Below the pieces are notes generated by a model that searched no databases, had not been told where the DNA came from, and worked only from the letters and a program-made list of their open reading frames with translations. A stretch of 64,000 nt of DNA from BM520 sp964474455 (GTDB lineage Bacteria; Bacteroidota; Bacteroidia; Bacteroidales; BM520). The position numbers were made by a program, and so were the translations under genes. The DNA is taken from the NCBI GenBank assembly GCA_964474455.1, contig CAYYSU010000001.1:1-64000 (forward strand). The letters run 5' to 3'. Within the stretch, counting starts at the first letter, position 1; each line of letters starts with the position of its first letter. Shown here piece after piece: positions 54,191 through 63,339 of this stretch.

Positions 54191-54198
54191 TATTTTTG
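54191..54198 (+). promoter_or_regulatory. -7 box immediately before the SDR start codon
   Basis: TATTTTTG ends 4 bases before the ATG at 54203, so the mRNA would be leaderless. This supports ATG 54203 being the start. Confidence 0.45.
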
Positions 54199-54202
54199 TA
54201 TT

Positions 54203-55021
54203 ATGAAGGAAAAGGTTGTGATTATCACCGGTGCATCATCCGGGATAGGGAAGGCATTAGCCGAGCAATTTGCAAAAAATCAGGCTATTGTTGTGTTGGC
54301 AGCTCGTAACAAGGAGAAGCTCCTTGCGGCCGAGGCCTCCCTGGCAAGATATCATAGCAAAACACTTGCAGTAGTTACCGATGTTAGCGTTGAATCCGAT
54401 TGTAAAAACCTCATGGACAAAACTGTCGAAGCCTTCGGTCGTATCGATATCCTCATCAACAATGCAGGCATCTCTATGCGTGCGTTATTTTGCGACCTGG
54501 AACTCGATGTCATAAAAAAGCTCATGGATGTTAACTTTTGGGGTACTGTCTTCTGTACAAAGTATGCCGTACCGTTTATCGTGCAACAAAAGGGCTCTGT
54601 GGTGGGTGTCATATCCATTGCCGGCTACCAGGGGCTTCCAGCTCGTAGCGGATACTCTGCATCGAAATATGCTATTCGTGGTTTTCTGGAGACAGTGCGT
54701 ATCGAAAACCTTAAAACCGGCATGCACGTACTCATCGCTGCTCCAGGCTTCACCAGCTCCAACATTCGCATCACCGCGCTTACCGCCGATGGTGCCCCAC
54801 AGGGTGCAACGCCGCGCGCAGAATCGAATATGATGTCCGCAGAATATTGCGCCTATCGTATTTATGTCGCTATACGCCGCCGCAAGCGCTCGCTCATACT
54901 CACTACTCAGGGTAAACTGGCAGTACTATTCAATAAGCTGGTACCTAAGCTTGTGGATAGAGCATCTTATAAACTCATGGAAAAGGAACCTGATTCGCCT
55001 TTGAAGAGATACCACACGTAA
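54203..55021 (+). CDS. Short-chain dehydrogenase/reductase
   Basis: This encodes 272 residues of the classical SDR type. The NAD(P)-binding motif TGASSGIG is at about 9-16, NNAG at about 88-91, the catalytic Ser in the SIAGYQG region and YSASK at about 151-155. The C-terminal part is basic (RRRKRSLIL), which may help membrane association. The arginine at about 36 (AARNK) favours NADP(H). The substrate cannot be predicted. It is isolated, convergent with smpB. Confidence 0.9.
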   Translation: MKEKVVIITGASSGIGKALAEQFAKNQAIVVLAARNKEKLLAAEASLARYHSKTLAVVTDVSVESDCKNLMDKTVEAFGRIDILINNAGISMRALFCDLELDVIKKLMDVNFWGTVFCTKYAVPFIVQQKGSVVGVISIAGYQGLPARSGYSASKYAIRGFLETVRIENLKTGMHVLIAAPGFTSSNIRITALTADGAPQGATPRAESNMMSAEYCAYRIYVAIRRRKRSLILTTQGKLAVLFNKLVPKLVDRASYKLMEKEPDSPLKRYHT

Positions 55022-55041
55022 CGTGGACACCTGGGTTGAAG

Positions 55042-55488
55042 CTACCTGCGATTCCTTTCGATCTCCCGCTTTGTGTCTTTTGCTTTGAGTGTTTCGCGTT
55101 TGTCGTAGAGTTTCTTTCCTTTGGAGATGGCGATTTCAAGCTTGGCTAGGCCATTTTCGTTTATGAATAGTGCTGTAGGGATAATCGTAAGACCCTTTTC
55201 TGATAGGCTCTGGAATATCTTCTTCAGTTCACGCTTGTTGAGAAGGAGTTTCCGTGGACGTTTGGGGTCATGGTTGTTATACGTGCCGTATTTATATTCG
55301 CTAATATGCATGCCGAAAACAAACAGCTCTTCACCTTTGAAGCTACAAAAAGACTCTGCCAGATTAGCCTTTCCTGCACGGATAGATTTTATCTCAGTAC
55401 CTGTAAGCACAATACCTGCCGTGAATCTGTCCTGTAAAAAATACTGATAATAGGCTTTCTTGTTTTTTATGTATATCGACGATGCCAT
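55042..55488 (-). CDS. smpB: SsrA-binding protein SmpB
   Basis: This 148-residue protein binds tmRNA and brings it to stalled ribosomes for trans-translation. Family marks are YIKNKKAYYQY at the start, GTEIKSIRAGKANL, FVFGMHISEY, and the basic tail KLYDKRETLKAKDTKREIER. The tmRNA gene was not found in this window. The gene has its own promoter in the 36 bases after rlmN. Confidence 0.97.
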   Translation of the reverse strand: MASSIYIKNKKAYYQYFLQDRFTAGIVLTGTEIKSIRAGKANLAESFCSFKGEELFVFGMHISEYKYGTYNNHDPKRPRKLLLNKRELKKIFQSLSEKGLTIIPTALFINENGLAKLEIAISKGKKLYDKRETLKAKDTKREIERNRR

Positions 55489-55505
55489 ATTTTCGTTTTG
55501 GAGTG

Positions 55506-55513
55506 CAAAGATA
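55506..55513 (-). promoter_or_regulatory. -7 box for smpB
   Basis: CAAAGATA on the plus strand is TATCTTTG on the minus strand, 18 bases before the ATG at 55488. Confidence 0.55.
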
Positions 55514-55524
55514 ATTTTTTTCAG

Positions 55525-56565
55525 CTATTGTTCCTGTTGTTCTCTTTTTATTAGCTCTTTTGTGGAAAGCAATCCGCAGGCGGCAAATATATCCTCTCCG
55601 CGGGATGAGCGTATGGTTGTGGTAACGCCTTTTTTTGTTAGCTGATCACGGAACCATATCATCTTCTCCTCAGGGCAACCTTTGAGGGGCGTGTGGGGAA
55701 TAGTATGGTATTTAATGAGGTTTACACGGCAACGAAGTCCGTTAAGTAATCGCGACATCTCTTTAACATGATCCATAGTATCGTTTACGCTGTCAAACAT
55801 AATATACTCGAATGATACTCGACGTTGTTTTCCCATATCAAAGGCCTTTATCTCTTCCACCACTTTGGCGATAGGGTGGGCGCTCTCGATGGGCATCATA
55901 AGACTACGCTCCTGAGAGAATGGTGTGTGCATACTTATGGCCAGGTGACATTCGCTCTCCAACAAAAAGCGTTGCATGGCAGGGATAATGCCTATTGATG
56001 ATACCGTTATCCTGCGTGGACTCATGCCGAAACCATAATCTGAAGTAAGTATCTCCAGACTCTTTATAACGTTGTCGATGTTGTCGAATGGCTCGCCCAT
56101 ACCCATATAAACTATATTGGTGAGGGTTTCAAATTCCGGCAGACTCTTTATCTGGTTGACTATTTCGCCGACAGAAAGATGCGACTGAAATCCTTGCTTT
56201 CCTGTCATGCAGAATAGGCATCCCATCTTACACCCTACCTGTGAAGAGACACACAGTGTGGCGCGTTCTCTGTCGGGGATGTAGGCTGCCTCGACAAATT
56301 TGCCGCCGACAACAGGGAAGAGGTATTTCCTGGTTCCATCCTTCGACTCCTGTACCTTAGAATGGGGTTCTCTGCCAAATTCATACTTCTCTGATATCTT
56401 CTCAAGCGACGATTTGGAGATATTACGCATCTCCTCTATGGAGGTGATATCCTTTTTATACAGCCAATCGGCTATCTGTTTGCCAACAAATGGCTTCATC
56501 CCCAGGGATGTAGCCATATCTTTTAGCTCCTGTAGTGTTTTTCCAAAAAGGAAATCTTTTTCCAT
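55525..56565 (-). CDS. rlmN: Dual-specificity RNA methyltransferase RlmN
   Basis: This encodes 346 residues. The radical-SAM cluster Cys are C112, C116 and C119 (GCKMGCLFCM). The second catalytic Cys is C330 in FAACGLL near the C-terminus. Other marks are YMGMGEPFDN and SMHTPF. RlmN methylates A2503 of 23S rRNA and A37 of some tRNAs. The two Cys groups together exclude Cfr by context but not by sequence alone; housekeeping RlmN is far more likely. It lies upstream of smpB. Confidence 0.95.
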   Translation of the reverse strand: MEKDFLFGKTLQELKDMATSLGMKPFVGKQIADWLYKKDITSIEEMRNISKSSLEKISEKYEFGREPHSKVQESKDGTRKYLFPVVGGKFVEAAYIPDRERATLCVSSQVGCKMGCLFCMTGKQGFQSHLSVGEIVNQIKSLPEFETLTNIVYMGMGEPFDNIDNVIKSLEILTSDYGFGMSPRRITVSSIGIIPAMQRFLLESECHLAISMHTPFSQERSLMMPIESAHPIAKVVEEIKAFDMGKQRRVSFEYIMFDSVNDTMDHVKEMSRLLNGLRCRVNLIKYHTIPHTPLKGCPEEKMIWFRDQLTKKGVTTTIRSSRGEDIFAACGLLSTKELIKREQQEQ

Positions 56566-56652
56566 TAGTAATATCTTTCAGTATGAGTTTTGTTAAATAG
56601 AACACCACTTTAATTAGAATATTCCTTGCTGTTGATCAAATTAATAAAAATG

Positions 56653-57615
56653 CTAAGTTATCATGTTGATGATATACTGTCTGAAAATAATATACAAGAC
56701 ATAAATAATAACTAGTATTGCGCCTTCATGACGTTGAAGAATATATTTACTCTTTCCAAAGAATAGCATTACAAAGAGTGTTATTGTAGCAAGAAGTACC
56801 ATGATAAGGTCGGCTTCCAATCCCGCGTATATAGGCAATGGATTAATTACTGCACTGGTTCCCAACACCAAAAGAATATTCAGGATATTGGATCCCATCA
56901 CGTTGCCGATGGCGATATCTGTATTTTTTTTCATGGCAGCAACAACAGATGTTACCAGCTCCGGCAATGATGTGGCAAGAGCCACCAGGGTAAGACCTAT
57001 TGCTGACTGGCTGATACCCAATTTAATTGATATTTCTGTTGCACCATTTACGATCCAGCTGCCGCTGACAAATAGCGCTCCAAGTCCTATGATAATAAAC
57101 AGTATTGATAAAGGGATTTTAAACTCGCGCATATTTCCTTGCTGATCCGCAAGGGTGGATTTTTTTGATGCTCTTACGTTAAGAAATAAGAAAACCAGGA
57201 ACAGAAACAACAGGATAACACCTTCAGACTTAGTGATTAAATCATTATAGCCATTGAGAGCATACATTATTATACAGAGGATTATGGTTATTAGAAACGA
57301 ACCGGGTATTATCTTGTTAGTGGTACTTTTTTTAACCGTAATAGGGGCTATCATGGCCGTTATTCCAAGGATGATTAGAATATTTAACAAGTTGCTTCCC
57401 AGTACATTGGCGATAGATAGATCGGTCTCTCCACGGGAAGAAGCAAAACCACTTATCACCAGTTCCGGCAAACTGGTTCCAAAGGCTACAATAGTGAGGC
57501 CGATTACAATGTCCGGAATACCCAATTTTTTCCCCAGCGATGCAGATCCTTTTACCAACAAATCAGCTCCAACTATTAGTACTACGAATCCTACAAAAAA
57601 TAAAATCTCTGTCAT
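56653..57615 (-). CDS. Calcium/sodium exchanger (CaCA family, YrbG-like)
   Basis: This encodes 320 residues with about ten membrane helices in two homologous halves. Each half has the family's alpha repeat: GLTIVAFGTSLPELVISGFA in the first, GLTLVALATSLPELVTSVVA in the second, plus GNVLGSNLLN and GNVMGSNILN. It moves cations across the inner membrane, probably Ca2+ out for Na+ or H+ in. The ion cannot be set from sequence. It is not linked in function to its neighbours. Confidence 0.93.
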   Translation of the reverse strand: MTEILFFVGFVVLIVGADLLVKGSASLGKKLGIPDIVIGLTIVAFGTSLPELVISGFASSRGETDLSIANVLGSNLLNILIILGITAMIAPITVKKSTTNKIIPGSFLITIILCIIMYALNGYNDLITKSEGVILLFLFLVFLFLNVRASKKSTLADQQGNMREFKIPLSILFIIIGLGALFVSGSWIVNGATEISIKLGISQSAIGLTLVALATSLPELVTSVVAAMKKNTDIAIGNVMGSNILNILLVLGTSAVINPLPIYAGLEADLIMVLLATITLFVMLFFGKSKYILQRHEGAILVIIYVLYIIFRQYIINMIT

Positions 57616-57670
57616 CTAATCGTTTCGTTAAAATATACCTTACGATACGTGTTTCAGTATCTGGTTACAT

Positions 57671-58345
57671 TTATTTGGAATAATTTCTGGCGCCAAAAAT
57701 CAGGCTGCCCACTCGAATAATCGTTGCGCCCTCTTCAATAGCTATTTGGTAGTCTCCCGACATACCCATGGAAATCTCGCAGAAGTGATTATCATCTTTA
57801 AAATGTGTCTCTTTAAGTTTTTTGAATATCTCATTAAGTTTTTTGAATTCACTTCGTATCTGGCTTTTATCGTCGGTGTATGTTGCCATACCCATAACTC
57901 CGGCAATACGTATATTTTCCATCGCTTTATACTCCGATGAATCAAGTATTGCCAGCGCCTCGTTCATGTCGAGCCCGAATTTAGTCTCCTCATCAGCGAT
58001 ATAAAACTGGAGCAGGCAATTTATTCTTCTGTCAAAGCGTATTGCCTGTTTATTTATCTCTTTAAGTAATTTCAGGCTGTCGACACTGTGGATCATGTCC
58101 ACACTCTTGGCGATATATTTAACCTTGTTCCTTTGCATGTGACCAATGAAATGCCATACCATATCCTTTGGCAATGCTTCGGCCTTCTCTTCCATCTCTT
58201 TGGCTTTGTTTTCGCCGAATACTATTTGTCCTGCTTCATAAGCTTCCAGGATTTCGCTATGGGATTTTGTTTTTGAAACAGCAACCAGACTTACGTGTTC
58301 CGGTAAATGCTTTTTGATACTTTTCAGATTCTCTTTGATGCTCAT
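57671..58345 (-). CDS. YggS-family pyridoxal-5'-phosphate homeostasis protein
   Basis: This encodes 224 residues from the inner Met (MSIKENLKSIKK); the longer frame overlaps uvrB and its promoter. The PLP-binding Lys is in VAVSKTKS. Other marks are FGENKAKEMEEKAEAL, WHFIGHMQRNKVK, SMGMSGDYQIAIEEG and RVGSLIFG. Members carry PLP without a known reaction and keep PLP balance. The -7 box sits at the uvrB stop codon. Confidence 0.93.
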   Translation of the reverse strand: MSIKENLKSIKKHLPEHVSLVAVSKTKSHSEILEAYEAGQIVFGENKAKEMEEKAEALPKDMVWHFIGHMQRNKVKYIAKSVDMIHSVDSLKLLKEINKQAIRFDRRINCLLQFYIADEETKFGLDMNEALAILDSSEYKAMENIRIAGVMGMATYTDDKSQIRSEFKKLNEIFKKLKETHFKDDNHFCEISMGMSGDYQIAIEEGATIIRVGSLIFGARNYSK

Positions 58346-58365
58346 TTTTATTGTACTTTGAGGTA

Positions 58366-58373
58366 CAAAGTTA
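58366..58373 (-). promoter_or_regulatory. -7 box for yggS, at the uvrB stop, with an overlapping inverted repeat
   Basis: CAAAGTTA on the plus strand is TAACTTTG on the minus strand, 21 bases before the yggS ATG. The inverted repeat TTGTAC-TTTGAG-GTACAA (58351-58368) overlaps the box and the likely start point. Confidence 0.45.
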
Positions 58374-60395
58374 TTCTTTTTCTCCAAGAAGTTTTTGTAG
58401 TTCCAACATTTCATCACGTAAGCGTGCTGCTTCGATGAAATCCAGCTCTTTTACAGCTTTTTCCATCTGTTGTTTTGTCTTTTTTACAGCTTTCTCCAAC
58501 TGCTCTTTCGACATATACTTTACCACGGGGTCAGCTGCCAGAGGATGCTTCTCTTTTTCTATATATGCATCTTTCATGTGCGGATTTGATCCTGCCATAT
58601 TGCCAAGGGTAGAGTCGATGGCTTTCACTATGGCTCTTGGAGTGATATTGTGTTTTGCATTGTATGCCAGCTGCTTAACTCTTCTGCGCTCTGTCTCGTC
58701 AATGGTGCGTCGCATACTGTCTGTGATTTTATTGGCATACATTATCACTCTGGCATTGATGTTTCTGGCTGCCCTACCCGCTGTCTGCGTCAAGGAGCGT
58801 TCGGAGCGCAGGAATCCTTCCTTATCTGCATCCAGAATCGCCACCAGCGACACCTCCGGAAGGTCTAATCCTTCCCGTAACAGATTGACTCCAACCAGTA
58901 CGTCGTAATTTCCTCTCCTGAGATCCTGCATAATCTCTATCCTGTCAAGAGTCTCTACATCGGAGTGTATGTACTGACATTTTATTTTCAATTTCACCAG
59001 ATATTTAGTGAGCTCCTCTGCCATACGTTTGGTGAGTGTTGTTACCAGAATTCTCTCGCCATTATTTATCACTCTGTTAACTTCATCCAGGAGATCGTCC
59101 ACCTGGTTTGTACTCGGACGTACTTCAATAACCGGATCGGGAAGGCCTGTAGGGCGGATAAGCTGTTCTACCACAATACCTTCTGCCTGGTTGAGTTCAT
59201 AATCTGCAGGAGTGGCACTGATATATATTGTTTGTGGTATAATTCTCTCGAACTCATCAAATTTTAGCGGCCTGTTATCCAGTGCTGAAGGCAGACGGAA
59301 ACCGTATTCCACCAGATTTTGCTTCCTGCTTCTGTCTCCTCCATACATCGCCCTGACTTGTGGTATTGTTACATGTGACTCATCTACTACCAACATAAAG
59401 TCATCAGGGAAGTAGTCTATAAGGCAGAATGGTCGGCTGCCGGATTTTCTGTGGTCGAAGTATCGGGAGTAGTTCTCGATACCAGAGCAATATCCCAACT
59501 CTTTCATCATCTCCAAATCATAGGTGACCCGATCTTCCAACCGTTTGGCTTCCAAGCGTTTGCCTATCTCATTATAATAATCAACCTGAGCGCGAAGATC
59601 GTCCTGAATCTCTTTTACTGCACTGTTGAGGGTATCTTTAGTGGTGACAAAGATGTTAGCCGGGAAGACAGTTATCTCATCCATATCCTCTACACGCTTG
59701 CCTGTTTGCGGTTCAATAATTTCCAGTGACTCCACCTCGTCGCCCCAAAAGACAATGCGGAAACCAAAATCTGCGTAAGCAGGATATATATCAACCGAAT
59801 CACCACGAACACGGAATGTTCCTCGGGTTAGATCCAACTCTGTTCTGCTGTATAGTGATGCTACAAATTTGTGCAGTAAAGAATTTCTGCTAATCATATC
59901 TCCTTTTCGTACAACCACGGTATTGCTGGCAAACTCTTCAGGGTTGCCAATACCATAAATACATGATACCGAGCTCACCACAATAATATCCCGCCGGCCT
60001 GATAAAAGTGCAGAAGAAGCACTTAAGCGAAGCTTCTCAATTTCATCATTAATACTGAGATCTTTTTCTATATATGTATCAGAAACAGGGAGATATGCCT
60101 CTGGTTGATAATAATCATAATATGATACAAAATATTCTACTGCATTATCAGGAAAAAACTGTTTAAACTCACTATAAAGCTGTGCTGCAAGGGTTTTGTT
60201 ATGGGAAAGCACAAGTATGGGCTTGTTTACCTTTTCTATGACATTGGCGACAGTAAAAGTTTTTCCTGATCCGGTTACTCCGAGCAGTACCTGAGCGTTA
60301 TCACCACGAATAACACCTTCTGTCAGTTGTTTTATTGCTTCAGGTTGGTCGCCTGTGGGCTTGAAATCAGAAATTAGCTGAAATTGTTTAGCCAT
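58371..60395 (-). CDS. uvrB: Excinuclease ABC subunit B
   Basis: This 674-residue protein is the damage-verifying helicase-like subunit of nucleotide excision repair. Marks are the P-loop GVTGSGKTFT (about 39-48), the beta-hairpin region YYDYYQPEAYLPVSDTYIEK, VVDESH, and helicase motifs VGVNLLREGLDLPEV and QTAGRAARN. A C-terminal UVR motif (about 635-670, KKTKQQMEKAVKELDF) binds UvrC. It lies 3 bases after the EEP gene on the same strand. Confidence 0.97.
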   Translation of the reverse strand: MAKQFQLISDFKPTGDQPEAIKQLTEGVIRGDNAQVLLGVTGSGKTFTVANVIEKVNKPILVLSHNKTLAAQLYSEFKQFFPDNAVEYFVSYYDYYQPEAYLPVSDTYIEKDLSINDEIEKLRLSASSALLSGRRDIIVVSSVSCIYGIGNPEEFASNTVVVRKGDMISRNSLLHKFVASLYSRTELDLTRGTFRVRGDSVDIYPAYADFGFRIVFWGDEVESLEIIEPQTGKRVEDMDEITVFPANIFVTTKDTLNSAVKEIQDDLRAQVDYYNEIGKRLEAKRLEDRVTYDLEMMKELGYCSGIENYSRYFDHRKSGSRPFCLIDYFPDDFMLVVDESHVTIPQVRAMYGGDRSRKQNLVEYGFRLPSALDNRPLKFDEFERIIPQTIYISATPADYELNQAEGIVVEQLIRPTGLPDPVIEVRPSTNQVDDLLDEVNRVINNGERILVTTLTKRMAEELTKYLVKLKIKCQYIHSDVETLDRIEIMQDLRRGNYDVLVGVNLLREGLDLPEVSLVAILDADKEGFLRSERSLTQTAGRAARNINARVIMYANKITDSMRRTIDETERRRVKQLAYNAKHNITPRAIVKAIDSTLGNMAGSNPHMKDAYIEKEKHPLAADPVVKYMSKEQLEKAVKKTKQQMEKAVKELDFIEAARLRDEMLELQKLLGEKE

Positions 60396-60398
60396 AGC

Positions 60399-61556
60399 TT
60401 ATGGATCCTTAAATTGTAGTACTCCTGTAACCGGATAGTGATCAGAGAGTGTAATATCTCTGTGAATAATGTATGATGAAGCTTTTATCTCCGGATGATG
60501 GAAAATATAGTCGATGCGGAATGATGGAAAACCACTGCCGTATGTTATGCCGGAGCCACGCCCGGCCTCCCTAAATGCATCATTCATAATGTTTTTCATC
60601 GATGCATAGGTGTATGATGATGGAGTATCATTGAAATCACCGCATAAAATAGTTTTATAGGGAGATCTCGTTATGAACTTTACCAGGGAATCAGATTGTA
60701 TTGCTCTTTTAGCATATGCCCTGGAGAGCTTTGAGTATATTCTTTTACTCTTCTTTTGAATGATACCCGTTCCGGCATTTTCCGCTGTGAAGTCTTCCAA
60801 ACCCAGGTTGTCCTCCTCACTAAGGTATATGGATTGTAAATGACAATTAATCACTCGTAACGTATCATTCTTACATACAATATCTGCATAGACAGCATAC
60901 CTTCTGCTGTTTCTATCGCTAAGTGATCCCTTATTCAGCACCTCTTTCGTTGTGAGGAGTAGTAGCATCTCGGTGTTTTTTATTCCGGGATAATAACGCG
61001 TATAGACATAGTGTTTAGCTCCAGTTTTCTCTTTTATCAGGTCGATGGTTTCAGTAAACGTTCCGGGAGCACAGTCAAACTCCTGCAAACATATAATATC
61101 CGCCTTCTCCGTTTCCAGAACGCCGATAATACTGTCGCGATTTGTCTCATGCTGCTTGAAATAATCCATCCCAAGGTACTTCACATTGTATGTGAGTGCT
61201 TTTATCATGTTCGCCGACTCTGTGTTTTTCACCTGATTCAACTGAAAATATCCGCCAGTAATACTGAAGGTAGCTATTAATGCCCCCAGAGGGATCAGGA
61301 AGTATAACTTTCTGAATGCAAGCCAAAGAAACAGTAATATCAGATTCAGAATGAACAGCCATGGGAAAAAGAGTCCTGATATTGCCCACACTGATGATTC
61401 TACTGGAGGCGAATTCATTACAAACAAAGGAATTATCTGCACTACGGCAGATAAAAGCGAAATCAGCACGAGAATGCTTTTCACTGCTGAAGAGATCGGT
61501 CTTCTTCGTTTATTCGTAGTCTTTATCAAATTGATGGAATGTTTATTAGTCAACAA
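60399..61556 (-). CDS. Endonuclease/exonuclease/phosphatase-family membrane protein
   Basis: This encodes 385 residues. Three N-terminal membrane segments (about 24-45, 60-80 and 83-105) anchor a C-terminal EEP domain (about 118-380). The active site pattern includes LTYNVKYLG, ICLQEFDC (catalytic Glu), VINCHLQS, LCGDFNDTPSSY, RIDYIFHHPE and SDHYPVTG. The family hydrolyses phosphodiesters in a metal-dependent way; nucleic acid, lipid and inositol substrates are all possible. It sits between the rhomboid pair and uvrB, a gene order seen in Bacteroidota. Confidence 0.9.
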   Translation of the reverse strand: MLTNKHSINLIKTTNKRRRPISSAVKSILVLISLLSAVVQIIPLFVMNSPPVESSVWAISGLFFPWLFILNLILLFLWLAFRKLYFLIPLGALIATFSITGGYFQLNQVKNTESANMIKALTYNVKYLGMDYFKQHETNRDSIIGVLETEKADIICLQEFDCAPGTFTETIDLIKEKTGAKHYVYTRYYPGIKNTEMLLLLTTKEVLNKGSLSDRNSRRYAVYADIVCKNDTLRVINCHLQSIYLSEEDNLGLEDFTAENAGTGIIQKKSKRIYSKLSRAYAKRAIQSDSLVKFITRSPYKTILCGDFNDTPSSYTYASMKNIMNDAFREAGRGSGITYGSGFPSFRIDYIFHHPEIKASSYIIHRDITLSDHYPVTGVLQFKDP

Positions 61557-61567
61557 AAAACAGGAAT

Positions 61568-62479
61568 CTATTGTTTGCTCTTCTTAAAAAGAATCTCTTT
61601 CTCTTTTGACGAGAGACTATCGTATCCTGAACGGGAGATTTTCTCAAGAATTGCATCAATCTCTTTCTGTTTCTGAGCTTTTCTGATGTTATACTCTTCA
61701 TCAGACAATGGACGTTTGTTTCTGTTAACATCCTTAAAATGATTTTTTTTATTTTTTGTTTTAAAGATATTAATGAATGAAGGGATTTTAATTTTTATTT
61801 TGGAAGGTTTTGAGTTTTTTAATGCCATTAAAACATACAGGTATCCTGCCATAGCACCGCCCAGGTGAGCCAGATGGCCTCCGGAGTTTGATCCTGTGAT
61901 GCTCAAAATATCCAAAAGGATAAACACAAAAGCTATATGTTTCATCTTTACCAAGCCGAAGAGTGCCAGATTTAGAGTGTAATTCGGCCTAAATGTGGCT
62001 ATTGCAATCAGAATCCCCAATACTGACGCGGAAGCTCCCAGAGCAATAGAATTATCCATTTGCTGTTCAAAGACAGGAAATACGTTGAAGGAGAGAATAT
62101 ATATTAATGCTCCGGCCAGACCACTGATGAAATAGACTCTTAAAAGATGACGTTCTGTCAGGTGTTGAAGAAATATCCTTCCTCCGATGAAGAGCATGTA
62201 CATGTTAAAGAAGAGATGCCAGAACCTCTCATGCATGAACATATATGTTATTACCGTCCAGGGACGTCGCAGAAGCATCGCTATATCTGCCGGGACAGCC
62301 ATGTAACGAATTGTCTCATAAACTACTTCGTCAGCGTTGAAAAGCCAAAGAAACTGCTTGAAAATCAAGAAGATCAACCATATCCCTATGTTGATGAGGA
62401 TAAGTCGGGAAAGTAAACTCTTAGACTCAAAAAAATGACGGATATCCTGAATCCATCGCTGAAAGATTTGTGAATACAT
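61568..62479 (-). CDS. Rhomboid-family intramembrane serine protease, copy 1
   Basis: This encodes 303 residues with about six membrane helices. The active-site Ser is in LGASASVLG (about 150) and the His in GGHLAHLGG (about 204); the HLFFNMYMLFIGG motif supplies the conserved His/Asn. A cytoplasmic tail (about 225-303) is charged and predicted helical. The GASAS sequence differs from the more common GASGA, although Ser is kept. Rhomboids cut membrane proteins in their membrane segments. It follows the second rhomboid gene by a single base. Confidence 0.92.
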   Translation of the reverse strand: MYSQIFQRWIQDIRHFFESKSLLSRLILINIGIWLIFLIFKQFLWLFNADEVVYETIRYMAVPADIAMLLRRPWTVITYMFMHERFWHLFFNMYMLFIGGRIFLQHLTERHLLRVYFISGLAGALIYILSFNVFPVFEQQMDNSIALGASASVLGILIAIATFRPNYTLNLALFGLVKMKHIAFVFILLDILSITGSNSGGHLAHLGGAMAGYLYVLMALKNSKPSKIKIKIPSFINIFKTKNKKNHFKDVNRNKRPLSDEEYNIRKAQKQKEIDAILEKISRSGYDSLSSKEKEILFKKSKQ

Positions 62480-62480
62480 A

Positions 62481-63329
62481 TTAATATATATTATGCTTAC
62501 GCCAATAGCGGATCAGCAAGAAGCCAAAAATCATACCACCCAGGTGTGCAAAATGGGCTACGTTACTTGTGCTGTCAGCGAAACCGGCGATGAGCTCTAA
62601 TGCTCCGTAAATAATAACAAACCACTTCGCTTTAAGCGGGAAGAGGAAGTAGATATATATCTCGGAATTGGGGAATAACATACCGAATGCCAGCAGCAAT
62701 CCAAAGATGGCTCCCGAAGCACCAACCACATTAGGAAGGTTAAGGAAATGCTCTCTGTATTCTGAGATAAAATCCACGGAGGCCTGCAGAGCTGAGTGAT
62801 TAGACGGATCCACTGACAACAGATTCGCCTGGTTCTGGAAGCTAAGAAAGTGATCCCAGATGATACCGCTACTGTCATTGAGATGGAATTTATGAGATGC
62901 TATAAACTCCGACAAGTGTTGCATAGTAGGTTGATCCAGGAATGTATCCATCATATTTATTACCGGATTGATTTCAAACCATGCTACTACGTAATGTGTC
63001 AGTGCAGCGCCCACACCACATACCATATAGAATATCAAAAAACGCTGGCTACCCCATACATTCTCCAGTATCCTCCCGAACATCCATAGCGCAAACATAT
63101 TGAAGAACAGATGTGAAAAACTACCATGCATAAACATATACGTCACAAACTGGAACGGTCTGAATGCAGTGCCCAAGGGATATCGTAGCCCCAGAATATC
63201 TGTAATATCATTTCCCGTACTCATACCGACAAAGTATGTCCCTAGAAAAAATATTATGTTGAGAATCAGCAGATTTTTAACCACTGGAGGCAGGTTTCCG
63301 AACCCGCCGGGTCTGTATTGACTATTCAT
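62481..63329 (-). CDS. Rhomboid-family intramembrane serine protease, copy 2
   Basis: This encodes 282 residues. Six membrane helices are predicted. The active site Ser is in VVGASGAIFG (about 203), the His in HFAHLGGMIFG (about 262), and HLFFNMFALWMFGRI provides the conserved HxxxN motif. A stretch of about 60 residues between helices 2 and 4 (from about 116 to 180) is unusually long and polar for a rhomboid. It lies 10 bases after mutL, and its gene ends one base before the next rhomboid gene. Confidence 0.93.
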   Translation of the reverse strand: MNSQYRPGGFGNLPPVVKNLLILNIIFFLGTYFVGMSTGNDITDILGLRYPLGTAFRPFQFVTYMFMHGSFSHLFFNMFALWMFGRILENVWGSQRFLIFYMVCGVGAALTHYVVAWFEINPVINMMDTFLDQPTMQHLSEFIASHKFHLNDSSGIIWDHFLSFQNQANLLSVDPSNHSALQASVDFISEYREHFLNLPNVVGASGAIFGLLLAFGMLFPNSEIYIYFLFPLKAKWFVIIYGALELIAGFADSTSNVAHFAHLGGMIFGFLLIRYWRKHNIY

Positions 63330-63339
63330 AAATTTATTG

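Noticed and set aside
53982..54202. tmRNA gene near smpB
   Set aside because: No tmRNA tag coding region or acceptor-stem features were found in this gap or elsewhere in the window.
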